Below are positions 11,501 through 21,869 of a stretch of 64,000 bases of DNA, piece by piece (positions within the stretch are counted from its first letter, which is position 1; each line of letters opens with the position of its first letter). The notes beneath the pieces were generated by a model, which was given only the letters and a program-made list of their open reading frames with translations, did not search any database and was not told where the DNA came from. The position numbers and the translations under genes were made by a program. This DNA is from Acanthaster planci (Eukaryota; Echinodermata; Asteroidea; Valvatida; Acanthasteridae). The stretch is from NCBI RefSeq assembly GCF_001949145.1, contig NW_019091359.1, forward strand, positions 2,481,748 through 2,545,747, given 5' to 3'.

Positions 11501-12500
11501 ATAAAAACTAATCACCACACAACATTTTCCATTGATTATGCCGCCGCGGGAAATATTGGATGAATTCTTTTTTTCCTACTAGGTTAACCTATTATTATTA
11601 TGCCCATCTCCGCTAAGTTTTTTTTATTTATTAGGCCTATTATATATTAACGTTAGGCCTATTTTCAGTTAAAAAGGGTTTCATTATTTTAACTTACTTT
11701 TGTTCATAAAAATTCCTTTATGGTCACCCTGCCCCTGTAGGAAATAAAGAACAGTGACTTGCAATGTCATGCCAGGTAAATGTTGCTGGTAAAGTGGTAG
11801 GCCTAGTACTTCTGTGTCTGCTTTCCTCTCGTAAAAATCCCTAGAGCCTGTTACTTTCCTTGAACAAAAGCGAGCCATTCTTTGCCCTGCCATTTGGAAA
11901 TTCTTGAAAAGAATGGAAACGAGTTTAAGAAAAATTAAACAAGTGCAGCAATTTTTATTTTATTTTTAATTTTTTTTTGGGGGGGGGAATTATTGGGAAG
12001 AGTCACTCTTCCCTGTACTACAGGTCTTAGGTTACATTCTGCAAGTGTGCATAGGCCCTGTGTCTTTTCCAAGATTTTCCTCACAAAATACATAAGTAAA
12101 GTGATGAATTGTCACTACTGTTGGGGTCGCTGTGACATCACCAAGGTCTTTTTTAGGCATCGTGAAGGGACAAAATTCGCCTTCATGTTATTCGACGCTA
12201 TATGCAGAAATGCACTGAAGTTCCCAGATGTCGGACCCTGAGAATCCCTATTACATTCAAGAATTAGAAGTTCAGGATACATACATGCAGTCATACCGAC
12301 AAAACCATGGTTGTATGTCTAACTTGTTGCATTTACCAGAAAAGTGCCCTTGATTATTAAAGAGTAAAAGTTCCTGGGATTTTTTTGATTGAGGTCTGGA
12401 TTTGCATATGTAACTCATTTCAATTCTCACAAAACGGCTTGACCTTGCACTGCATTTCCCCTGCTTTCTTTTCTTCTTTTGTTAGTATACCACCTGAGTG
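8540..12500. other. SMKR1-NRF1 intergenic region, presumed NRF1 promoter and 5' UTR
   Basis: No coding exon is supported. From about 10.4 to 11.6 kb CpG content rises and a GCGCAGYCGCA motif repeats, so the NRF1 transcription start probably lies there, with a 5' UTR intron ending near the pyrimidine tract TTTCTTCTTTTGTTAG at about 12484. The remainder is AT-rich. Confidence 0.45.
10818..11322 (+). promoter_or_regulatory. Three TTRCGCAGYCGCA motifs upstream of NRF1
   Basis: TTGCGCAGCCGCA occurs identically at 10818-10830 and 11035-11047, and TTACGCAGTCGCA at 11310-11322. An additional ATGCGCA lies near 11288. The first half, TGCGCA, is the NRF1 half site; the second half departs from GCGCA by one base. 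Binding is inferred. Confidence 0.4.
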
Positions 12501-12530
12501 ACTTCAGGGTCACCCCACTGGTAACCAATC

Positions 12531-15500
12531 ATGATGATGATAGGGGATGACGTGAGTGAGCCCTCCTCACCGGAGTCTGCTTTTGACGACTCTGATTTGC
12601 TGAATTCGTCAATGCATGATGATGTCACAGCACAACTTGCCGCAGCAGGTAGCTGTCATTGATAAACTTCGCTTTTTTAGAGTTGTAAAGAGCACAAAAC
12701 TGTGGGAAAATAACAAATGCTGTTGACGGAGTAAAAGTTAAAACCACTTTCTCTTGCAGGGTTGTTTGAAAAATGGATGAGGTGGCTGAATGGTATTTGT
12801 TCTTTTTGCATCACAGAATTTTCTAAGATGGTGGCTGGATCTTCCAGAGTCTTTTGCTTGTAATTTTGGGTTTAAACTGAAGGAGCTTTAAGCATTTAAT
12901 CAATGCTTGTTACGAATTTTTGATTAGCACCTAGAATAGGACTAACGTTTCTTGTAAAAATGTTGGTTCAAATTTCTTTCAGGTCCAATTGGTGTTGCCG
13001 CTGCTGCCGCCATAGCAACCGGAAAGAAAAGAAAGCGCCCTCACTCCTTTGAAACCAATCCTTCAATCCGTAAACGACAACAGACCAGGCTGCTCAGGTA
13101 AAGCTACAAATGATTGCTGTGTTAATTTATGAGAATATGAGGAAATTATTCTCATGAACTTTATGGTTTTTAACTTTGCAAAATTTAGAGTTGGTGCAAA
13201 TGATGTGTTTCTGCAATAGATCCTTCTGACATGTACTCAATCTGAATTTGGAGACACTTGAGTTGTCCTGATGCACCGAGCTGATGGCCAAGAATCTAAT
13301 CAATTCAGTCTCAGATTTCTTGCAACTTAAATGTGGGACAGACATTAACCTTGCCACCTTGAAGTACATTGTCTGTATTGAACGTGAAGGATATTCGGTG
13401 ATCTTGGTTGTCTTCAAATAAATGTACATCTTTTTTTTTCTGAATTTTGCTTCATGAATAGAAAATTGAGAGCTACAATTGACGAGTACACCACCAGAGT
13501 TGGTCAGCAGGCCGTAATGATCTGCTGCACTCCAGGAAAACAGGAAACCAACTTTAAAGTGTTTGGGGCCAACCCTCTTGATCACGTGGTCAGTGAAACC
13601 TTATTTTATTTCTTTGTGCATTTAGGGAGATCATCTCAATTGCTGGTTGAAATCTGAATGAAAGCATTACAGGGCCTGGGGTGTAGGTCCTAGCAGAGTC
13701 TCTCTTAAAGGCCAGAAAACTCTGGTTTTTTCAAGGTAGATTTTGTCAAAAGATATTTTGCAAGAGTTAAAAAGCATTTGAGAGAAAATTCATTGTTCAA
13801 ACATGGAGTGAGTGTGTGTAAGTCCTTTTCAGCATTTTTTCTGGTGTTGATTTTAAATGCTTATTGTTTAACTCGACGCACTTTGAAAAAGTAACAGGAA
13901 GGGATATTTTGAATGCACCAATTTTTCAACAAGAGTGAAAAGACTTTGCCAAAATCTCACCGCAGTATCATTACCCATACTGTAATTTCAAAAAGTTAAA
14001 TGCTTAAGTGATCTCCCTGGAAGTATAGGATCTATTGAATTATGCATCTAAGTAGGAGATACATTATTTGATTGGATTGACTACGTTGGATTAAAACTGA
14101 TTAAAAATTATGAATTTAGTGATTAATTTGAAATTGGCAAAAATAACTAGTTTCAGTCACATTGCAGAAGTTTCTCACGTTGGTTGTAATTTCAAGTAGA
14201 GTTAGTAGTTTGGAAATTGAAATGACTTGAACCGATTATTCCCTCTTGACCTTTGAACTCTGACCTCATGCCATCAGGTCCGCAGCTGCAAGAGCGTCAT
14301 CATGAGCGAGCTGGAGAATGCACTGGCGCAGCAGACCCCACCGGCCCAGTCGGGTGATAACACCAACCTGTATGACCTCCCACCGTTGGTGCTAGATGGC
14401 ATCCCCACCCCGGTCAACAAGATGACGCAGGCCCAGCTCAGGGCATTCATTCCGCTCATGTTGAAGTATTCCACAGGGAGGGGTAAGCCTGGCTGGGGGA
14501 AGGAGAGTTGTCGCCCGGTCTGGTGGCCGTCAGATCTGCCCTGGGCGAATGTACGAAGCGACGTACGTACGGAGGAAGAGAAAAAGAAGGTATCATACCA
14601 ATAAAGGAGTATTCGCTTGCCATAGATGAAGGTATCATACCAATAAAGGAGTATTCTCTTGCCATAGATGTTTGAGGTCTGCAATTGGTTGCATCATTTA
14701 GAGTGTCCACACATTTGCGCAGACATGAAGCAAACAGTAGAAAAGGACCGGTACATTTTCTCCCACCAAGCATCTCAAAAGTCTTCCATTTATATCATCA
14801 TTCCGTGAAAAATACTGTACTTAATAAACAAGCCAAGTTTGGTATTGTTTTTTGCTTTATAACAAATTTCCAGCAAGGTGTCCTGAATGCATCATTGATT
14901 ATAGCACCAACATTTTGGTCACAAACCTAGAATCGAATAATGCAGACTCAAAATTCTCGTGTGTTTTGCAGAGTTAAGTTTTGCTAAAGGTGAACTAGAG
15001 GTTGTGAAATCATTAAAATAGGCATCGGTCATTGGACTCATCAGTTGTCACTCCAGATATGAAAGATACTGTCATCAGAACCAGTCGTAATTGCAGCATA
15101 CTCGGCAACCCATCTTCCCCAGGTGTCTTGGACTCACGCCCTGCGCACCATCGTCAAGAACTGTTACAAACACCACGGGAGGGAGGATTTGCTGCCAGAA
15201 TTCACTGAAGACAAAGACGTCAAGGACCTGATGCAGCACCAACGGACACAGACCACCATTATCCCCTCCCACGCCGTCGTACAGACCATCAATAACCCTG
15301 ACGGCACTGTGTCCCTCATACAGGTTGACACGGGGAACACCGTCGCTACACTGACTGATGTCAATGTGAGTTGGAATGCCCTAATCCTGTTTTCAAACTT
15401 CGTTACAGTATGTTGGTACTGTTGCCTGTGTAATACGTATATTTAGGGCTGTAAAAACCATCCGACCAGAAACATGCAATAAGAACGCTATGCAAGGGTT

Positions 15501-18050
15501 CAGACTATATTTAAATGGTGCAAATGATGTATTTTCACAATAGATCCTTCTGACGTGTACTCAATCCAAAGTTGGGGACAACTGTCGTACACTGATGCAC
15601 CAGACGCTTTTTGACAGTACAAATCAAAAATCAAACCTTTTGAGTCAAGTTGCAGTATTTCAAATGTGTGGAATCTGGGTTTCCGTGTTTTTCTGCAAAC
15701 AAAAAGTGACCAAACTGCTTGTAATTACCTGGCAGGATTACTACCGTTCCATGGAGGGAAACACAGGGTAAATGCTAAGTATTCTTTGAACTGTGTTCAT
15801 GAAATATAGACTGTACTGTTAGGATCTACTTTCATGAGCGGGTGTGTGTGGGACCATGAGGTATGCATACCTGGTGTTTCACTTTTTTGCAAGGAAGATG
15901 TACAAGCAGTTTTCATCAGAATGTGCACAAATCCTTGCATTTTGGAATGGGCCACATGCCATACAGTGGCATGAGGTTATACTCTTTGTCACTATTAAAG
16001 GACATTTAACCCAAATCAGAATCCTGCTGTTTGCAGTGACCTGTTTCAATTTGTAACATGAAGAGGGTGTAAATCAGTTCCTACCATGATCATATAGAAT
16101 GATATATTATCATTTTAACAGGTCTCTCAAAGAGTTTTAATGCCATTACTGACAGATTTTTGTCTGATATTGTCCATGTTACAGCAAGTGCAACAGGTAC
16201 AGCAGGTTCAACAGATGGGTCAGATCCAACACGTCCAGCTGCATCACATCCCGGTCCAGCCCCAGCAGCAAGCCGCTCAGGCCGTCCAGACCCTGGCCGA
16301 AGCCGCCGCCTCCCAGGCCGGCACCGTGGTCACTACCACCACCCTCCCCCAGGCACCTCAGGCCACACCCGTGTCGGTGGAAATGAACAGTGAAGGCGCG
16401 GCCCAGGGCGTGGCTACCATCGCCGAAGCCACGCTGGCCGAAGGCACACACATCATGCTGGCCAGTAACGGTGAGACTATGGGAACCATCAGCACAGTCG
16501 GCACTGATGGAGCAACACAAGGTACGTATGGAGATCTTTTGCTCTTTTGGCAACCTTATTTAACGGGAGGTCTTACTAGCATACCCTATCTCAATATTCA
16601 GATAATTGTGCCATTCTGAAAAAATTCTTTTCGGTGGATGAGCAGGGTTCTAGCCGCAGTGGGCAGCGCCGGACGGTACCACCCTGTACTGCAAATTTCC
16701 GCCCGGCACTCGGGGGTGAAATTGGCTGTGCCACCCAGCACGGATATTCCAAAAAAATGAACTGAAATATTACTGAAAATTTAAATGTACCAATGGGATC
16801 GTATTTCAAGCATCAGAAAGCATTAAGAACTGCACTCACTATGCTTCGTAATCCAAAAATTTACCCGGCACTAAATTGGTCCTAGCTAGAACACTGGGGG
16901 CGAGGGAAATCTCATATAAAGATTCTTATTTCAGATGGTCATTGTGTTATCACTCAAGTCCTAGCAGGTTTTTACCTTTATCAGAACCATTAATGAAAAG
17001 CAGGTCAACTACAGATCTTTATCTCGATCAGAAATATGGCCTTTTCATGTTGTGTGTGAGTGATATTGTTTTTACAACTGCTTTTACTCTTCAATAAGCA
17101 AGGGAACTCTGATCATGTTTGTGTTTTGGGTGAAAAAACAATAGTTTCCCTTGCTAAAATGTCCAACTTCTTGTTTATAGTATTAAGAATCCAATCTTAC
17201 GTACACGTAAGAGACTAGTAAGGGCCTTAATAACCCTCATTCCCAGAACTCTCAAAGTCTATTAGTACCCAAAGTTGAGGCCAGCAATCCGCTCTGAGCG
17301 GGAACAAAAGAGAGCATAGTTTTTAAATGAAATTGACACTCCTTTGGTACGAACTCACCACATAGGGCACAAGTTTATGCGCGTTTGATGCTGAGTACAC
17401 ACAACAAATTTATTCTGGGATGTATGGTCTTCATGTGCACATTGAACGCATGCAAGAACCGAGTTAGAAATGTTCATACCAGTCTGTCTTTCTTTTGCCC
17501 TTGAGGATACACTTCAACTCAGGGCGGATAATTTTAGACTTTAAAAACCCTGGAAAATTTAATCAAAGAATCTATCATCATTTTGCTTCCTGATAACCTT
17601 TCGTAGAGAATTCAGGCGTACCCATAGCCAAATTCAAGGAGAGTTGACCCACAACTGGCTGCTTCTACATTAAAGATCCCCAGGTTAGAAGTAGTCATTG
17701 TTGTTACCGTTGGTTATTTTACCCCAGGCATCGTCATCCCAGCCTCCATGTATCAGAGTATGGTGAACAGCATGCAACAGCACGGCGGACAAGTCCAGGT
17801 ACACACCCAGCTACCCGTCCACACCGTGGCCGTAGTCCAGACCCAGCCCACAGCCGTGGTGCAAGGCCAACACATCCAGCAAGTGGTGGTGCCGTCTGGC
17901 ATCGTGACGGCCAGCGGGCAGCTGCAGCAGGCGCAGCAACAGCAGCAAGGGCAGCCCCAACAACAGCAGCAGCCGCAACCACAGCAGCAGTCCGGGACGG
18001 TGCCGTTGGCGACCCAAGCCGTGGAGGTAGTCACTATTGAACAGCCATGA
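12531..18050 (+). CDS. NRF1: Nuclear respiratory factor 1 (NRF1 / sea urchin P3A2 type), complete, seven coding exons
   Basis: Exons join as 12531-12648, 12983-13097, 13462-13588, 14278-14589, 15123-15365, 16185-16521 and 17728-18050, all with GT-AG borders and matching phases, giving 524 residues (human has 503). NRF1 binds GCGCATGCGC-type palindromes as a dimer and activates nuclear genes for mitochondria and growth. Order of parts: acidic Ser-rich N-terminus with SSPES..DDSDLLNSS (residues 12-27), alanine-rich AAAAAIATG then the nuclear signal KKRKR (54-58), the DNA-binding and dimerisation region (about 60-250) with SIRKRQQTRLLRKLRATIDE, YSTGRGKPGWGKESC (184-198) and WANVRSDVRTEE, then VSWTHALRTIVKNCYKHHGR (225 on), and a Gln- and Val-rich activation region ending QAVEVVTIEQP like the human tail. 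The start is the first of three ATGs; a TAA lies in frame nine bases upstream with no acceptor between, so the N-terminus is shorter than in human unless another isoform exists. Exon 7 carries poly-Gln runs. Very sure. Confidence 0.97.
13192..13279 (+). repeat. Dispersed repeat copy in NRF1 intron 2
   Basis: TGGTGCAAATGATGT, then CAATAGATCCTTCTGAC, TGTACTCAATC and GATGCACC appear in the same order and spacing at 15526-15603 in intron 5. Both copies have the same orientation. No TIRs were seen, so the type is unknown. Confidence 0.65.
14587..14670 (+). repeat. 42-bp tandem duplication spanning the NRF1 exon 4 splice donor
   Basis: Two copies (14587-14628 and 14629-14670) differ by a single base. 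Each starts AAG|GTATCATACC, so the duplication repeats the last exon 4 codon and the donor. The second donor would be in phase, but the inserted codons read GTA TCA TAC CAA TAA, ending the protein four residues later. Confidence 0.92.
15526..15603 (+). repeat. Dispersed repeat copy in NRF1 intron 5
   Basis: Second copy of the element at 13192-13279, with scattered substitutions (for example GACGTGTACTCAATCC against GACATGTACTCAATCT). Confidence 0.65.
16643..16896. mobile_element. Small GC-richer element with short inverted ends in NRF1 intron 6
   Basis: CAGGGTTCTAGC at the left is mirrored by GCTAGAACACTG at the right (one mismatch), about 250 bases apart, around a GC-richer core with CCGGCACT repeated near both ends. 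It looks like a non-autonomous DNA element; class not assigned. Confidence 0.45.
16900..17727 (+). other. Remainder of NRF1 intron 6
   Basis: Nothing beyond the intron body is recognised; it ends in a pyrimidine tract and ACCCCAG at 17727. Confidence 0.6.
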
Positions 18051-20930
18051 TCGGCTCCATCAGTCCACACACTTTACTTTCTTTGCATGACTGTTTGCCA
18101 GCTTGGTCTCTCTATATTCATTCACTTTGCAGATGTTTAGAATTTACAGTTGAAATATTTACAACTTTTTGCACTATTTCACAAATGAAGCACCAGATTA
18201 CATGTCCACTCGTCCTAGATTAAAGTCCAAGTCCAAATAACAAACTTGAAATTTCAATTTTTGGTTTTACCCATCATCTATACAATTCAATAAAACGTTA
18301 ATGCTCAGTACTTGAAAAGTTAAATCTTTCAATCACAACTTTCCACCCATAAACCGATACATACTTATACATTTTTTTCCATTGGGTCAGGATTCACAAG
18401 CTTTTTCAAGAAAGATCCAGACCAGTCTTTAAAATCTGCAGTGGAACTTGAGATCACTAAGGTTAGTGAACACAACAAAGTCTCCAAATTATGCCATGAA
18501 TGTCCGCTAGCAGATCTCAACCTTTCTCCTGGTTCCCCTCCAAAGAAACCAGTTCCGAATTGAGACATCACACAAGCGTTCATGTATTTAATACTTTTGA
18601 ATGCAATTGTTACAGCAGATTGGTTTCATGCTATTTAGTGTCAACAAACATCAACAAGTTTCAACAAAAAACGGCATTTTTAGCTCCTAAATGTGACATT
18701 CAATACATCACATTCATTTCCAAAGATATTTTAATGTGCAATTTTGATCACCCAAGTGGGCAAGTGACGGTACTGTCTGTCCGTGTAGAGAGTCTGGCTG
18801 CCATCTTGTTTGCATGCGACCCATTGAGAAAAGAAAGATGATGGCTTCCACCCTGTGTAAAAATATTGTTTTCCTGCAACTAAAAATTCTGGAAGTGAAT
18901 TCTTCAACATTCTAAAACTATAAGATATGTGAGAGCCTTTGAAATGGGATGATGTGTCTCTTAAACTTAAAAGCACATTTCAAGGTTGTCAACACTTTGT
19001 TGATGCCGATTGTGTTTGTTGATGTTCCTTATCACTAAACAGCACAGCCCCAAGACTGTGGTCTTACAGTGATATGGATTTGAAAGGTGCCAAGGCCATC
19101 TTTGAGAACAGACTTTATTACACAGCTCTGTAAAAGTTTGGTGCTACATTTTTCAAGTACTTCAGAATAATCAAAAACACCATCCTTGGACAAACTTAAC
19201 AAGTCACTCAACGTCAAGTTGTCTCCTTTTTCAAGGGAACATTCTTTAGAACCAAAGTGGTTAAAAACCTGTTGTGTAAAATGCAGATTTAGCATTACCT
19301 TCTGCTGTCACTTGCCCTGCGTTGCTGCCACTGGTGAAAAGCTACCATACTCCCGCATACTTTATTCATCCCACAGCATGAATAATTCACCAACTCACGT
19401 TTTGGTCTTGTCGATAGTGAGCAGCTGGTATGAAAGATTTTCTTCAAAGCCGCATTGATATTAAACAAAAGAAATGTATGAAGAAAAAACTAGATTCATT
19501 GAGCACAATGTGTAATTATGAAATTGTACTGATTCGCAGTCTTTTCATTGCTTTTACTGTGAAAAACAGGAGACTTTTGGAATCATCCTGTACAGTAGTT
19601 AATGTAATTCAGATGTGCTGTGGAGTGGGACATGGTTTAGTTTGTAACACAGAAACATGTTGTTCTCTTGAGTAAATTCAGAATTGAGTTGTTGATATGG
19701 AGCTGTCAAGTTGTTCAGCCAAGGTAGACCTGAGTTTAGAGCGGCATCTGTTATTTACTGGGCAAGAAGATGTAGAGGCCATTATGGCACTGATACCGTC
19801 CTCGTGCACAGGAGGTATACTCTCTTGATACCTCTTAGACCAGTAGTTGTGACATCTCCGAAGTACAAGCATTTGGGTCTCTCCTCATTTAGCAGTGTTA
19901 GATCCAAAGCTCTTTCATACTGGCAAACTTCTCTCTTGTTGAATCGCATGTTGTTGGTCATTTAAATGTGTTTCTTGAAGTCATGAACATATTGTGTGGA
20001 GTAGACACCTGTTTCTGTATTTCATGCCAGTTCATTAGAATGAAGATGAACTTTTACCTCTTTATTTTTATCTGTGAAGACTTTTTTTCTTTTTAAATTA
20101 AGGGAATTTTTTAGTGAAACTGAGTGCAAAACCTTTGCTGTAGTTTATTTGGTGGGCTGTCGCATAGTCCACAGTGGACGGTGCCCACTGTAGACTATCA
20201 TCAGAATGGAATGGCAGTTTCAATTCCATTTGTGCAAGATAACTGAAGTTGTAAAACAATTGGATGCTCATTCAAGTGAGCGCACCCCCCCCAGTGCTAC
20301 GCTAGATGCATTGGTAGTGTAACATTGTGTCCTCTTTGCAGCTTCTATAGAGAGCACTTCATGAGCACTTAAAAATCTGGGGTATTTTGGGAACGTCCAA
20401 AGCAAATATGCGGCCGATTTCAAAATTTTTAACATTGAGAGCCTCTACCTGCACTGTGTGTGTATAGTATCTGTGAGTTCATCAAACATGTCTGGCAAGA
20501 CAAGTACCTGCTTATTTTTTATGACACTGTGTTGTGACCAGCTCGATAGGATTGCTTCTTTCTGGAGTTTTCGATGGTGGCACACTCAAATAACCTGCTC
20601 TTGGCTCCATGTTATTATAAGGACAAAAACTTGTATAGTAAGTTGCTGCTATTGCCAATTTGAAATATTGCATTTAAATGTCTGTCGTCTTTATTTAAAC
20701 CTAAATTGGCTCTATTCTGTTTGAATGTTCTCAGGGTAGAAGACCTCACTTGTTAAATTAGTGTTCTTGTGTTTTCTCATCTAGAAGAAAGATGCACCAT
20801 TAATCGATTGTATTGACTTGTATGTATTATGTTGTACAGTTTTAGAATGTGTGAATAGAAATCTGTACATAGGAGGTCTTACCTCCCTGCAGAGTACATT
20901 AAAGGCAAAAAATTAGAAATGAAATCGTAA
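18051..20930 (+). other. Probable NRF1 3' UTR and downstream sequence
   Basis: AT-rich sequence without supported exons. AATAAA occurs at 18289-18294, a variant ATTAAA near 20888, so the mRNA may end early or use a long 3' UTR. The minus-strand open frame at 19035-19295 has no family resemblance. Confidence 0.5.
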
Positions 20931-21027
20931 GCTTATTTCATGTGATTTTGCTTTGTGTTTTGGTCAGTGTAGCAGATGCCAGATACCAGCTTGTTATAAA
21001 ATTTCCCACCATGTGTCAGAGACCATA

Positions 21028-21149
21028 TAGAGGCTTTGCATAGTAGCCATCTTGCAGGGCAGTTCTTTGTTCCACAGGGAAACCTCCTTTGTGCATACTC
21101 TTTGGAACAAAAGCACTGGTCTGCAAGATGGCAGCCATGCAAACCCTCC
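21028..21149 (+). mobile_element. Fold-back MITE, family A copy 1
   Basis: The left arm GTAGCCATCTTGCAGGGCAG and the right arm CTGGTCTGCAAGATGGCAGC are inverted copies around an AAACCTCCTTTG core. The same element lies at 24748-24870 in the opposite orientation. Confidence 0.75.
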
Positions 21150-21216
21150 ATCCAAGCACGCATACATTCGAGTCCAGAGTCTTGGTAACAACTCATGAGT
21201 TTCAGTCAAATTGGCC

Positions 21217-21404
21217 GACTTCATTATGGGCGATTCACAATAGTGCACCTCCGAGAGTTTGCAATGCGTTGGCCAATCACAACAGGCGAAATTCTTTGAC
21301 CCTTTCCAAACGTGCATTGGGTCAACAGATTTTGTGCATTGTGATTGGCCAATGCTTTGCAAACTCTTTTAGGTACATCATTGTGAAATGCCCATATTAG
21401 TGAC
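21217..21404. mobile_element. Fold-back element with about 80-base arms
   Basis: TTGCAATGCGTTGGCCAATC and its flanks on the left match, inverted, GATTGGCCAATGCTTTGCAA on the right. The outer ends TTCATTATGGGC and GCCCATATTAGTGA also pair. Both arms carry a CCAAT box. Typical of a fold-back or MITE insertion. Confidence 0.7.
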
Positions 21405-21709
21405 CATGTGTGGTAGGTTATGCTCAAAATACACCTGGGTACCAGTCGAAATCAACCAGTCGTCCAAGATCAGACTTTACCAATACAAACTAGAACTCGT
21501 TTCAGTCGCATGTATCAACCAGAAAAAATCTTACTTCCAATGTGAGTTTTCAACTGTATAATTAGATCCTTGAAATTGTTCAGCTGAGTATGTTTAACAT
21601 TGGATGCCAAAGCCATAGACAGTTATATACTTTGCATTGATTTACTTATATCTGTTCATCCAACAGCACATTTAATGCCAATTACAGAATGAAATGACGA
21701 CAAGGTGGG

Positions 21710-21862
21710 AGGGAAACCCTGAATAAATAAATATTCCAGGGAAAACCCACGGAATCGGACATGGACTGAAGATCCAGTCCACATGCTGACCTAGGTGGGA
21801 TTCGAACCCAGGTCGCAGAGGTGGAAGGCGAGGAAAGAGCCACTACACCAACCTGACTCCCC
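21710..21862 (-). mobile_element. tRNA-derived SINE
   Basis: On the minus strand the head reads GTTGGTGTAGTGGCTC (A box) and about 30 bases later GGTTCGAATCC (B box at 21798-21808), the two parts of an RNA polymerase III promoter. A non-tRNA body follows with GGGTTTTCCCTGGAATA and an AATAAATAAT-like tail. The spacing and the body rule out an ordinary tRNA gene. Confidence 0.72.
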
Positions 21863-21869
21863 TGACTTT

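Noticed and set aside
13127-13585. 152-codon minus-strand open frame
   Set aside because: It lies antisense across NRF1 intron 2 and exon 3 and has no recognisable motifs.
16160-16553. Alternative frames over NRF1 exon 6
   Set aside because: Only the frame giving QVQQVQQ...AVQTLAEAAAS joins both neighbours in phase and matches the NRF1 activation region.
21790-21862. tRNA gene on the minus strand
   Set aside because: A and B boxes are present but no acceptor stem closes, and the B box runs into a SINE-type body and AT-rich tail.
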